Positions 1 to 6,238 of a stretch of DNA of 9,737 nt are shown in pieces (within the stretch, counting starts at the first letter, position 1; each line of letters opens with the position of its first letter). The notes under the pieces are model-generated. The model saw only the letters and a list, made by a program, of their open reading frames with translations. It was not told where the DNA came from and did no database searches. A program made the translations under genes and the position numbers. The stretch is from an uncultured Marinosulfonomonas sp. (GTDB lineage: Bacteria > Pseudomonadota > Alphaproteobacteria > Rhodobacterales > Rhodobacteraceae), in contig CAMZKY010000009.1 of NCBI GenBank assembly GCA_947311455.1, forward strand, positions 1 to 9,737. Direction: 5' to 3'.

Positions 1-1
1 C

Positions 2-832
2 AAGAAAGATTATCAGGCGGCGTGGTTGCTTAAGGCGATAACCATGATTGATCTGACCACCCTGTCAGGGGATGATACCCAAGAGCGGGTCAAGCGCCTG
101 TGCGCCAAGGCACGCCAGCCTGTGCGCGCCGATATTCTGGCCGCGCTTGGTATGCCCGACATCACCACGGGGGCTGTTTGTGTGTATCACGATATGGTTG
201 AAACCGCGGTCGCGACGCTGGATGGTTCAGGCATTCCGGTGGCGGCTGTTTCCACGGGGTTTCCGGCGGGGTTGTCACCATTAAAAACCCGGATCGAGGA
301 AATACGCCAAAGTGTTAAGGCCGGTGCCAAGGAAATTGATATCGTGATTTCCCGCCGTCATGCGTTGGCCGGAAACTGGCAGGCAATTTACGATGAAATG
401 CGCCTGTTTCGTGAGGCCTGCGGCGATGCCCATGTGAAGGCAATTTTGGCCACCGGTGAGCTGGGCACATTGCGTAATGTGGCACGCGCCAGTTTGGCCT
501 GCATGATGGGCGGGGCGGATTTTATCAAAACCTCGACAGGGAAAGAGCCGGTGAATGCCACGCTGCCTGTCAGTTTGGTGATGATGCGCGCCATTCGTGA
601 TTACCACACCCGCACCGGATTTCGCGTTGGCTATAAACCTGCGGGCGGGGTTTCCAAGGCCAAGGATGCGGTGAATTATTTGGCCCTGCTGAAAGATGAG
701 CTGGGCAATGGTTGGCTATCACCCGATATGTTCCGCTTTGGCGCATCGTCCCTGTTGGGCGATATCGAACGCCAGCTGGAACACCACGTCACCGGAAACT
801 ATTCCGCCGCCTACCGCCACCCGATTGGATAA
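2..832 (+). CDS. deoC: Deoxyribose-phosphate aldolase, 5'-truncated by the window edge
   Basis: DERA, a class I aldolase of the cytoplasm, splits 2-deoxy-D-ribose-5-phosphate into acetaldehyde and glyceraldehyde-3-phosphate, the last step of deoxynucleoside breakdown. The frame is open to the left edge. The residues before the first possible start (TTG at 26), KKDYQAAWLLKAITMIDLTT, resemble the interior of the longer DERA type also found in animals, so the true start lies upstream and TTG 26 should not be used. Visible catalytic elements are the Asp in KEIDIVIS (codon 338-340), the Schiff-base Lys in DFIKTSTGK (codon 527-529) and the second Lys in GYKPAGG (codon 635-637). The C-terminus, with RFGASSLLGDIERQ then HHVTGNYSAAY, appears complete. 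The stop is followed after 4 bases by the aldehyde dehydrogenase start, so the two are very probably co-transcribed. Family assignment is secure; the missing N-terminal length is not visible. Confidence 0.96.
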   Translation, partial: KKDYQAAWLLKAITMIDLTTLSGDDTQERVKRLCAKARQPVRADILAALGMPDITTGAVCVYHDMVETAVATLDGSGIPVAAVSTGFPAGLSPLKTRIEEIRQSVKAGAKEIDIVISRRHALAGNWQAIYDEMRLFREACGDAHVKAILATGELGTLRNVARASLACMMGGADFIKTSTGKEPVNATLPVSLVMMRAIRDYHTRTGFRVGYKPAGGVSKAKDAVNYLALLKDELGNGWLSPDMFRFGASSLLGDIERQLEHHVTGNYSAAYRHPIG

Positions 833-836
833 GAAC

Positions 837-3185
837 ATGACAATAAAAGAGATATTTAATTCGATGGAATACGGCCCTGCTCCGGAAAACACCGACGAAG
901 CCTTCGCGTGGATTGCCAAACATGATGGCCAATTTGGCCAGTTTATCGGCGGTGCATTTACCAAACACCACGACGGGTTTATCAGTAAAAATCCGGCCAC
1001 CGGCGATGATCTGGCGCAGCTTACGCAGGCCAGCGAAAAAGACGTGAATGCGGCTGTGGCGGCGGCAGGCAAGGCGCAGAAAAAATGGGCCAGCACATCG
1101 GGCCATGAGCGCGCGAAAATTATGTATGCCATCGCGCGGCTAACGCAAAAGCACGCGCGCCTGTTTTCGGTGCTTGAGGTGCTGGACAACGGCAAACCGA
1201 TTCGCGAAGCCCGCGATATCGATATCCCCTTGGTGACGCGGCATTTCTATTATCATGCTGGCATGGCGCAACTGATGGAAAGCGAGTTGCCCGATGCCGA
1301 ACCTTTGGGCGTTTGCGGGCAAATCATCCCGTGGAATTTCCCTTTGTTGATGCTGGCGTGGAAAATTGCACCGGCGATTGCCATGGGCAATTCTGTGGTG
1401 CTGAAGCCTGCGGAATACACATCCATAACGGCGCTTCTATTTGCCGAAATTTGTGTCGAGGCAGGTGTGCCGGACGGCGTTATCAACATTGTCACCGGCG
1501 ACGGGCGCGTGGGCGAGATGATCGTCAATCATCCTGATATCGCCAAAATTGCCTTTACCGGATCAACAGCCGTTGGGCGGCGCATTCGCGAGGCCACGGC
1601 CGGATCAGGCAAGGCCCTAACGCTGGAGCTGGGCGGCAAATCGCCCTACATCGTGTTTGATGATGCCGATATCGACAGCGCGGTCGAAGGCTTGGTGGAT
1701 GCGATCTGGTTTAATCAGGGTCAGGTGTGCTGTGCGGGGTCACGTTTGTTGGTGCAAGAGGGCATTGCCGATGTCTTTCACACCAAACTGAAAACCCGCA
1801 TGGACGGGCTGCGCGTTGGTGATCCGCTGGATAAATGTATTGATATCGGCACGCTGGTTGATCCGGTGCAACATGCCGCGATCACGAAGATGGTTTCCGA
1901 TTGTCATGACGGCGATATTTACACCGCCAACACTCCGCTGCCCAATTCGGGCTGCTATTATCCACCCACATTGATCACCGGATTGACGTCGTCCTCTACC
2001 TTGATGCAGGAAGAAATCTTTGGTCCTGTGCTGGTTTCAACCACCTTCCGCACCCCGTCCGAGGCTGTGCAACTGGCCAACAACACCCGTTACGGATTGG
2101 CGGCAAGTGTCTGGACGGAAAACATAAATCTGGCGCTTGATATCGCGCCCAAGCTGGTGTCGGGCATTGTTTGGGTGAATGCCACAAACTTGATGGATGC
2201 GGCCGCCGGATTTGGCGGCACCCGCGAAAGCGGCTTTGGGCGCGAAGGCGGTTGGGAAGGGTTGGCCAGTTATACCAAACCCAAAACACAGGCCAAAAAC
2301 CTGACGCCCGCCGTGGCGGTTTCCGCCCCCAAAGATGCGAAAATTTCCGGCCTTGATCGCACCGCCAAGATGTTTATCGGCGGCAAACAGGCGCGCCCTG
2401 ATAGCGGCTATTCCACCGCGATCTGGTCACCCAAAGGCGCGTTGCTGGGCCATGTGGGCAATGGCAGCCGCAAAGACGTGCGTAATGCTGTCGAGGCGGC
2501 GCACGGGGCCAAAGGCTGGGCCAAAACCACGGCGCATTTGCGGGCGCAGATCATGTATTACATCGCTGAAAACCTATCGGCGCGGGCCGAAGAATTTGCC
2601 GCGCGTCTGGATGACATGAGCGGCAAGAACAATGGGAAAGCCGAGGTCGAAGCCAGTATTTCACGCCTGTTCACCTATGGTGCATGGGCCGATAAATATG
2701 ATGGGCAGGCGCACGGCGTGCCTATTCGCGGCGTAGCACTGGCAATGAAGGAACCTGTGGGTGTGGTCGGGGTTCTATGCCCGGACGAGGCGCCTTTGCT
2801 CGGGTTGATTTCCACCATGGCGCCGCTGATTGCCATGGGCAACACCTGCGTGCTGGCCGCCAGCCAAACCGCGCCTTTGGCGGCAACGGATTTCTATCAG
2901 GTTTTGCAAACCTCGGATGTGCCGGCAGGGGTGGTGAACATCCTGACAGGTGCGCATTCTGACATGGCAAGAACCATGGCGGGGCACATGGATATCGAGG
3001 CGATGTGGAGCTTTTCTAGCGCTGATTTGTCGGGCGATATAGAGGCTGCGTCGGTTAGCAATCTGAAACGGACATGGGTAAATAACGCCCATGCACGCGA
3101 TTGGTTCGGGGCAGGGGGCGAAGGGCGCGAATTCCTGCAACAGGCGACAGAGGTGAAAAACATCTGGATACCTTACGGCGAATGA
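837..3185 (+). CDS. Two-domain aldehyde dehydrogenase, ALDH16-like
   Basis: A 782-residue protein, much longer than an ordinary ALDH of about 500. Residues ~30-480 form a full NAD(P)-dependent ALDH domain: PWNFP with the oxyanion Asn at N167, the FTGSTAVG nucleotide-binding turn near 240-247, catalytic base E264 in LELGGKSP, and FNQGQVCCAG with the nucleophile probably C298 (codon 1728-1730). A linker near 480-511 leads to a second ALDH-like half beginning MFIGGKQ at 512. It repeats the fold (PLIAMGNTCVLAAS, VPAGVVNILTG) but has no PWN or ELGGK motif and no catalytic Cys motif. This complete-plus-degenerate layout is that of ALDH16; bacterial members of that family are described as active. 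ATG 837 is chosen because it sits 4 bases after the deoC stop with a weak GGATAAG upstream; the frame is open further upstream, but only inside deoC. The natural substrate is unknown. Acetaldehyde from DeoC is an inference from the gene order. Confidence 0.93.
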   Translation: MTIKEIFNSMEYGPAPENTDEAFAWIAKHDGQFGQFIGGAFTKHHDGFISKNPATGDDLAQLTQASEKDVNAAVAAAGKAQKKWASTSGHERAKIMYAIARLTQKHARLFSVLEVLDNGKPIREARDIDIPLVTRHFYYHAGMAQLMESELPDAEPLGVCGQIIPWNFPLLMLAWKIAPAIAMGNSVVLKPAEYTSITALLFAEICVEAGVPDGVINIVTGDGRVGEMIVNHPDIAKIAFTGSTAVGRRIREATAGSGKALTLELGGKSPYIVFDDADIDSAVEGLVDAIWFNQGQVCCAGSRLLVQEGIADVFHTKLKTRMDGLRVGDPLDKCIDIGTLVDPVQHAAITKMVSDCHDGDIYTANTPLPNSGCYYPPTLITGLTSSSTLMQEEIFGPVLVSTTFRTPSEAVQLANNTRYGLAASVWTENINLALDIAPKLVSGIVWVNATNLMDAAAGFGGTRESGFGREGGWEGLASYTKPKTQAKNLTPAVAVSAPKDAKISGLDRTAKMFIGGKQARPDSGYSTAIWSPKGALLGHVGNGSRKDVRNAVEAAHGAKGWAKTTAHLRAQIMYYIAENLSARAEEFAARLDDMSGKNNGKAEVEASISRLFTYGAWADKYDGQAHGVPIRGVALAMKEPVGVVGVLCPDEAPLLGLISTMAPLIAMGNTCVLAASQTAPLAATDFYQVLQTSDVPAGVVNILTGAHSDMARTMAGHMDIEAMWSFSSADLSGDIEAASVSNLKRTWVNNAHARDWFGAGGEGREFLQQATEVKNIWIPYGE

Positions 3186-3688
3186 TCACCCGTACCCACA
3201 CAAAAGGCGACGCGCCGTCAACCGCTGTCTATTCTGATTGCGAGCGATACCGCTATTCGCTAACCCGTGTGTGGGAACCTGCGGGCAAGAAGGTGTTCTT
3301 TGTGATGCTGAACCCGTCCACTGCCACCGAAGTACAAAACGATCCAACCGTGGAACGTTGCGAGCGGCGCGCACGCACGCTGGGATTTGGCGCGTTTCGG
3401 GTGGCCAATATCTTTGCGTGGCGCGATACCGATCCCAAATTGATGCGCAAAGCGGATGATCCGGTCGGGCCGGAAAATGACGCAGCAATTTCCGAAGGCT
3501 GCGCATGGGCCGACCAGATCATTTGCGCATGGGGCACCCACGGCGAACACAGGAATCGCGGCGCGGCGGTGGAAACCCTGATGCGCGCCACGGGATTGCC
3601 ATTGTATCATTTGGGCCTCAGCAAAGCGGGGCATCCCAAACATCCGCTTTACATTGCCTATGCGGTTCAGCCAGAATTGTGGGCATGA
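3182..3688 (+). CDS. DUF1643 family protein
   Basis: A 168-residue protein of unknown function that I recognise as DUF1643. Its landmarks are FFVMLNPSTA (about 39-48), NDPTVERCERRA (about 53-64), the VANIFAWRDTDP segment (about 74-85), a central ICAWGTHG strand and turn (about 114-121), and an ending of GHPKHPLYIAY near 150-160. There is no signal peptide or membrane segment, so it is probably cytoplasmic. The start is fixed by an ATGA overlap: ATG 3182 shares four bases with the upstream TGA stop at 3183-3185, which suggests translational coupling to the dehydrogenase. There is no strong ribosome binding site of its own. Its stop overlaps the next gene in the same way. The conserved Asn, Asp, Arg and Cys residues look enzyme-like, but I know of no established reaction and assign none. 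Confidence 0.9.
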   Translation: MITRTHTKGDAPSTAVYSDCERYRYSLTRVWEPAGKKVFFVMLNPSTATEVQNDPTVERCERRARTLGFGAFRVANIFAWRDTDPKLMRKADDPVGPENDAAISEGCAWADQIICAWGTHGEHRNRGAAVETLMRATGLPLYHLGLSKAGHPKHPLYIAYAVQPELWA

Positions 3689-3978
3689 CCGAACAGATTG
3701 AAACACCCGATGAACTAGACGAATTGCGCGGCGAATTGCGCGGCGTGCACAAAGAATTGCACCGCCTGAACACCCACCGTTTCGTGCGCATCCACAACTC
3801 GCTGTGGCGGCTCCTGACATTTCAATTTGTGCGCGGCCTGGCCTTTGGACTGGGATCGGTGATCGGCGCAACGATCCTTGTATCGGTGATTGGCTATTCC
3901 CTTTCCAGTATTAATTTTATCCCCATTGTTGGCGAGTGGGCCAAGCAGATTGCCGATATGATCGCACAAACCCGTTAA
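3685..3978 (+). CDS. Small membrane protein, DUF5665-like
   Basis: A 97-residue protein. Residues ~8-28 are charged and helical with a possible short coiled coil (DELDELRGELRG). Next comes HRLNTHRFVRIHNSLWRL (about 26-43), then one strongly hydrophobic stretch from about 51 to 75 (GLAFGLGSVIGATILVSVIG), then a short tail containing INFIPIVGEW. The RIHNS and RGLAFGLGSVIGAT pattern matches what I recall of DUF5665, a family of small alphaproteobacterial membrane proteins of unknown role. The N-terminus is probably cytoplasmic given its Arg/His-rich juxtamembrane region, with the tail across the membrane or hugging it. ATG 3685 overlaps the preceding TGA (3686-3688), so translation is probably coupled. 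This is the last gene of the operon; I see no hairpin terminator after its stop. Confidence 0.85.
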   Translation: MTEQIETPDELDELRGELRGVHKELHRLNTHRFVRIHNSLWRLLTFQFVRGLAFGLGSVIGATILVSVIGYSLSSINFIPIVGEWAKQIADMIAQTR

Positions 3979-4004
3979 CCCTTTAGGTACAATAAATCAC
4001 AATT

Positions 4005-4033
4005 TTGCACTAAATTTGCCAAATTCTTAAAAT
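4005..4033 (+). promoter_or_regulatory. Candidate sigma70-type promoter for the RTX gene
   Basis: TTGCAC (4005-4010) and TAAAAT (4028-4033) are separated by 17 bases in an A+T-rich gap after the operon. The -10 matches the consensus at five of six positions and the -35 at three of six. A transcript from here would have a leader of roughly 60 bases before ATG 4100. This is a sequence resemblance only. Confidence 0.4.
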
Positions 4034-4099
4034 ACGACTAGTATTGAATTTAGGAAATAAAGGTTTTGGCTTTCGTTAAGATGTGCCGATATAGATTAT

Positions 4100-5011
4100 A
4101 TGTTTGAACTTCTTGGGATAGTAGGATTGTTGCTTGCCGCGCTTGTGGGCGGAAGTAATGCAATTGATGTTGAACCGGATCCAAGCGAAGATATTCAAGG
4201 CTCGCCCGGAAATGATGCGCTTTTCGGGACCGATATTGATAGCAATATCTCGGGAGAAGATGGTGATGACATTTTGGATGGCCGAGGTGGAAATGATAAT
4301 TTATACGGTGGCAATGGGCAAGATGTGATGCACGGTGGCGATGGCGATGATCATCTATTTGGCCAGCAAGACGACGATACCCTTTCCGGTGAAGCAGGCG
4401 ATGACACGCTGGATGGTGGGGCCGGAAATGACCGTTTGTTAGGCAATAATGGTGACGATACCTTGAACGGACAGGATGGTGATGACCAGCTGTTTGGAGG
4501 AGAAGGGAATGACCATTTGATGGGCGATACAGGAAATGATGCCATGCAAGGATCGTCTGGTGATGATTATCTGGCGGGTGGATTGGGCCAAGACACCATG
4601 TTTGGCGGCATTGGTAATGACGTGTTGGAAGGTGCGGTGTTTGATCCTTTGGTGCAAAACAGTTTGGATCAGGACATACGTGATTTTCTGAATGCCGGGG
4701 AAGGTGATGACATTCTGCGCATTGGTAATTTTGATATTGCAACAGGAAATGGCGGTAACGATTCTTTTGTATTGGGGGATTGGATCGAAGCCGGAAAAGA
4801 GGCGTTGATTCAGGATTTTGATCCGGCAACCGAAAGCATAACGATTGAATATCGAACAGAGATCGCCCCGACAGTGACTATCGAACCGCATCCCAGCCTA
4901 GGTGATGTCAGTTATATTGTTTTGAACGGGCAGCCCTTGGCCGCTTTGCAGGGGGTTGTGTCAACCGACCCAATCAACATCATTTTGGTTGCGCGGGGGG
5001 CGCAATCGTAA
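4100..5011 (+). CDS. RTX calcium-binding nonapeptide-repeat protein
   Basis: A 303-residue, very acidic protein. Residues 1-18 are hydrophobic (MFELLGIVGLLLAALVGG), but the usual positive charges before the core are missing, so this may be a membrane anchor or an atypical signal segment; SNA at 19-21 could be a cleavage site. From about 34 to 178 there are some 15 consecutive nonapeptides of the GGxGxDxLx kind (for example GGDGDDHLF, GGAGNDRLL, GGEGNDHLM), with two more degenerate units near 195-215. In this family such repeats wind into a parallel beta-roll that binds calcium. The C-terminal 90 residues (LIQDFDPATESITIEY, then YIVLNGQPLAAL) form a non-repeat cap I have seen in other Rhodobacterales RTX proteins. 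No protease, lipase or haemolysin domain is present, and no type I secretion genes are nearby. ATG 4100 is the only start after the in-frame TAA at 4058; it has no good ribosome binding site. Partner and role are unknown. Confidence 0.9.
   Translation: MFELLGIVGLLLAALVGGSNAIDVEPDPSEDIQGSPGNDALFGTDIDSNISGEDGDDILDGRGGNDNLYGGNGQDVMHGGDGDDHLFGQQDDDTLSGEAGDDTLDGGAGNDRLLGNNGDDTLNGQDGDDQLFGGEGNDHLMGDTGNDAMQGSSGDDYLAGGLGQDTMFGGIGNDVLEGAVFDPLVQNSLDQDIRDFLNAGEGDDILRIGNFDIATGNGGNDSFVLGDWIEAGKEALIQDFDPATESITIEYRTEIAPTVTIEPHPSLGDVSYIVLNGQPLAALQGVVSTDPINIILVARGAQS
4199..4634 (+). repeat. 27-bp-period tandem repeats encoding RTX nonapeptides
   Basis: The DNA cycles every 27 bases through variants of ggtGGngatGGnaatGAtnnnttg. 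The copies are conserved as protein but diverged at the nucleotide level, so this is an old array under selection rather than a recent expansion. It explains the long reading frame seen on the opposite strand here. Confidence 0.85.
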
Positions 5012-5135
5012 ATTTCCCTTTTCATTCCGGTCGAAAACTTCTATACGCGCGCAGCTGTGTGATTCATATCGCATAGCGCCTCCATGGGCCTTGCTGGACG
5101 ACATCCCGGTTTGCGCCATTCATTTTAACCTTTAC

Positions 5136-5142
5136 AAGGAGA
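5136..5142 (+). promoter_or_regulatory. Ribosome binding site of rpsO
   Basis: AAGGAGA, five bases before ATG 5148, is the strongest Shine-Dalgarno sequence in the window. It decides the start against the upstream in-frame extension. Confidence 0.85.
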
Positions 5143-5147
5143 CCCCG

Positions 5148-5417
5148 ATGTCGATTACACCAGAAGAAAAAGCCCGTTTAATGAAAGAATTCGCAACCAA
5201 AGAAGGTGACACCGGTTCACCCGAAGTTCAGGTTGCTGTTTTGACATCACGGATCAAAACCCTGACCGAGCACTTTAAAACACACAAAAAAGACAACCAC
5301 TCGCGTCGTGGTCTTTTGCGTTTGGTGGCAACACGCCGCAAACTGCTTGATTATACCCGCAGCAAAGACGAAGCGCGTTACAAGGATCTGATCCAACGCC
5401 TTGGCATCCGTCGCTAA
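5148..5417 (+). CDS. rpsO: 30S ribosomal protein S15
   Basis: S15 is a primary binder of 16S rRNA in the central domain of the small subunit and helps form a bridge to the 50S subunit. The product is 89 residues, the usual length. Diagnostic stretches are EGDTGSPEVQVAVLTSRI (about 19-36), the HKKDNHSRRGLLRLVATRRK block (about 45-64) and the Arg-rich end LIQRLGIRR. The start at 5148 is set by a strong ribosome binding site. The 136-base gap after the RTX gene must hold the promoter and leader. In enterobacteria S15 represses its own mRNA through leader structure; I cannot see a convincing equivalent here. A strong terminator follows 29 bases after the stop, so most transcripts should end before pnp, whose gene is separated by an opposite-strand gene. 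Confidence 0.98.
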   Translation: MSITPEEKARLMKEFATKEGDTGSPEVQVAVLTSRIKTLTEHFKTHKKDNHSRRGLLRLVATRRKLLDYTRSKDEARYKDLIQRLGIRR

Positions 5418-5446
5418 TTGCGATTACTGCACATTTGACGAATTAG

Positions 5447-5485
5447 AAAAACACCCGCTTGACGATCAAGCGGGTGTTTTTGTTT
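5447..5485. terminator. Intrinsic terminator after rpsO, probably bidirectional
   Basis: A perfect 16-bp inverted repeat, 5447-5462 pairing with 5466-5481, has a three-base loop (CGA) and a CACCCGC/GCGGGTG core. It is flanked by an A-run on the left and a T-run on the right, so it can terminate both rpsO and the convergent minus-strand gene that ends at 5565. Confidence 0.92.
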
Positions 5486-5486
5486 G

Positions 5487-5562
5487 GAGGGAGCGCTCGT
5501 TGACCCTTACGGGTCTCCTCGCGGGCACCTACCGAGAAGCCGCCCGCAAGGGCGCGACGAGG
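5487..5562. repeat. Hairpin-dense, G+C-rich intergenic element
   Basis: Between the convergent gene ends there are several nested inverted repeats: GAGG (5487-5490) with CCTC (5517-5520), enclosing the palindrome GAGCGCTC (5491-5498) and the hairpin GACCC-TTAC-GGGTC (5502-5515); then CCTCG (5517-5521) with CGAGG (5558-5562), enclosing CGGGC (5522-5526) with GCCCG (5542-5546). The composition differs from both flanks. The position and shape suggest a REP-like dispersed repeat, but copy number cannot be judged from this window. Confidence 0.45.
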
Positions 5563-5564
5563 TG

Positions 5565-5969
5565 TTAGTCGCGTGGAATTGATCCCATCACCGTAAAGCT
5601 TTTGATAAACGGCCCCGCCATGGCCGGATTTTTAATCATCGCGCCGTAATCACCCACCTGAAATTTCAGTTTGCGGCTGGTATAGGCCATCCCAAGGCCA
5701 ACCATGCCTAAGCCCTTTTTGCACCATTTTTCCCAATTGGCCGCGCTTGCGCGCAGATCCCAGCTTAGTTCCTGACCACCGTAATCACCCGCCTCTGTGA
5801 CAACACCATCCACCACGCGAATATAGGCGCGCGGCGCGTCTTCGCCGTCAAACCCATAGCCAATCACGGAATTGAAATTGATCTTGGCAAGGGCTGGCCC
5901 CAAACCCGGCTCTGCGTTCCACGCGCCCCCGAATTGTGACATCCATTCTTGTGAAAATAATGCTGGCAT
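5565..5969 (-). CDS. Small SCP2-like (sterol carrier domain-like) protein
   Basis: A 134-residue minus-strand protein with no signal peptide or membrane span. Its layout resembles the SCP2 fold: an N-terminal helix with WMSQFGGAWN (about 9-18), strands around INFNSVIGYGF (30-40) and PRAYIRVVDGVV (47-57), then ELSWDLRASAANWEKW (67-82), and a GMAYTSRKLKFQVGDY segment (93-108) of the kind that precedes the last helix in SCP2 proteins. SCP2 domains bind lipids or other hydrophobic ligands; no ligand can be inferred here. ATG 5969 is preceded by GGGAGAG, a good ribosome binding site, whereas the frame's upstream extension to 6176 is Cys/Lys-rich and does not look like the same protein. It is transcribed towards rpsO and away from pnp. 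The SCP2 label is from recognition of the pattern only; that it is a real gene is more certain. Confidence 0.8.
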   Translation of the reverse strand: MPALFSQEWMSQFGGAWNAEPGLGPALAKINFNSVIGYGFDGEDAPRAYIRVVDGVVTEAGDYGGQELSWDLRASAANWEKWCKKGLGMVGLGMAYTSRKLKFQVGDYGAMIKNPAMAGPFIKSFTVMGSIPRD

Positions 5970-6194
5970 TTGGTTCTCTCCCTTTTTGAATTTGCTATTC
6001 TCCCGCTTCTTTTTAACACATTCAGGAGTTGTTGTGTAAGGAATTTTACTGCAAAGATTGCAACGCCAGCAAAACCAACCCTTCCCACGCGCCAATAAAT
6101 CCTGTATGCGCGCGTGTATCTGTAACGTGTGTTTGGATCCCGACACATGATCTATGATGGATGGGATCGGCGGCAATGGGGCCGCTATGTTAAC

Positions 6195-6223
6195 GGGAGG
6201 GCCGGAACGCCGGTTAAGCTCCC
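6195..6223 (+). promoter_or_regulatory. pnp leader hairpin abutting the ribosome binding site
   Basis: GGGAG (6195-6199) pairs with CTCCC (6219-6223), and inside it CCGG (6202-6205) pairs with CCGG (6210-6213) around an AACG loop. G-U pairs bridge the two helices and a three-base bulge lies on the 3' side. The structure ends one base before the AGAAGGAA ribosome binding site. Enterobacterial pnp is autoregulated through an RNase III-cut leader stem; a comparable role here is inference. Confidence 0.5.
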
Positions 6224-6231
6224 AGAAGGAA
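6224..6231 (+). promoter_or_regulatory. Ribosome binding site of pnp
   Basis: AGAAGGAA lies seven bases before ATG 6239 and supports that start. Confidence 0.75.
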
Positions 6232-6238
6232 ACGATAA

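Noticed and set aside
26..832. TTG at 26 as the deoC start
   Set aside because: The frame is open to the window edge and the residues before it match the interior of longer DERA proteins, so the gene is cut rather than started here.
696..836. Upstream extension of the aldehyde dehydrogenase frame
   Set aside because: It lies wholly inside deoC. ATG 837 directly follows the deoC stop and begins the recognisable protein.
719..1195. Minus-strand frame across the deoC/aldehyde dehydrogenase junction
   Set aside because: It is antisense to two well-supported genes and shows no recognisable family.
4199..4634. Periodic repeats as a possible CRISPR or satellite array
   Set aside because: The 27-bp period is in frame and encodes RTX nonapeptides, with no constant repeat and no unique spacers.
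4050..4829. Long minus-strand open frame of 259 codons
   Set aside because: It is antisense to the RTX repeats. Its His/Arg/Pro-rich product follows from the repeating 27-bp code on the other strand, and it has no recognisable domain.
4956..5147. Upstream in-frame extension of rpsO
   Set aside because: S15 is normally 89 residues, which matches a start at 5148 with a strong AAGGAGA. The extension overlaps the end of the RTX gene.
5970..6176. N-terminal extension of the minus-strand SCP2-like frame
   Set aside because: ATG 5969 has a good ribosome binding site, and the upstream translation is Cys/Lys-rich and unlike the rest.
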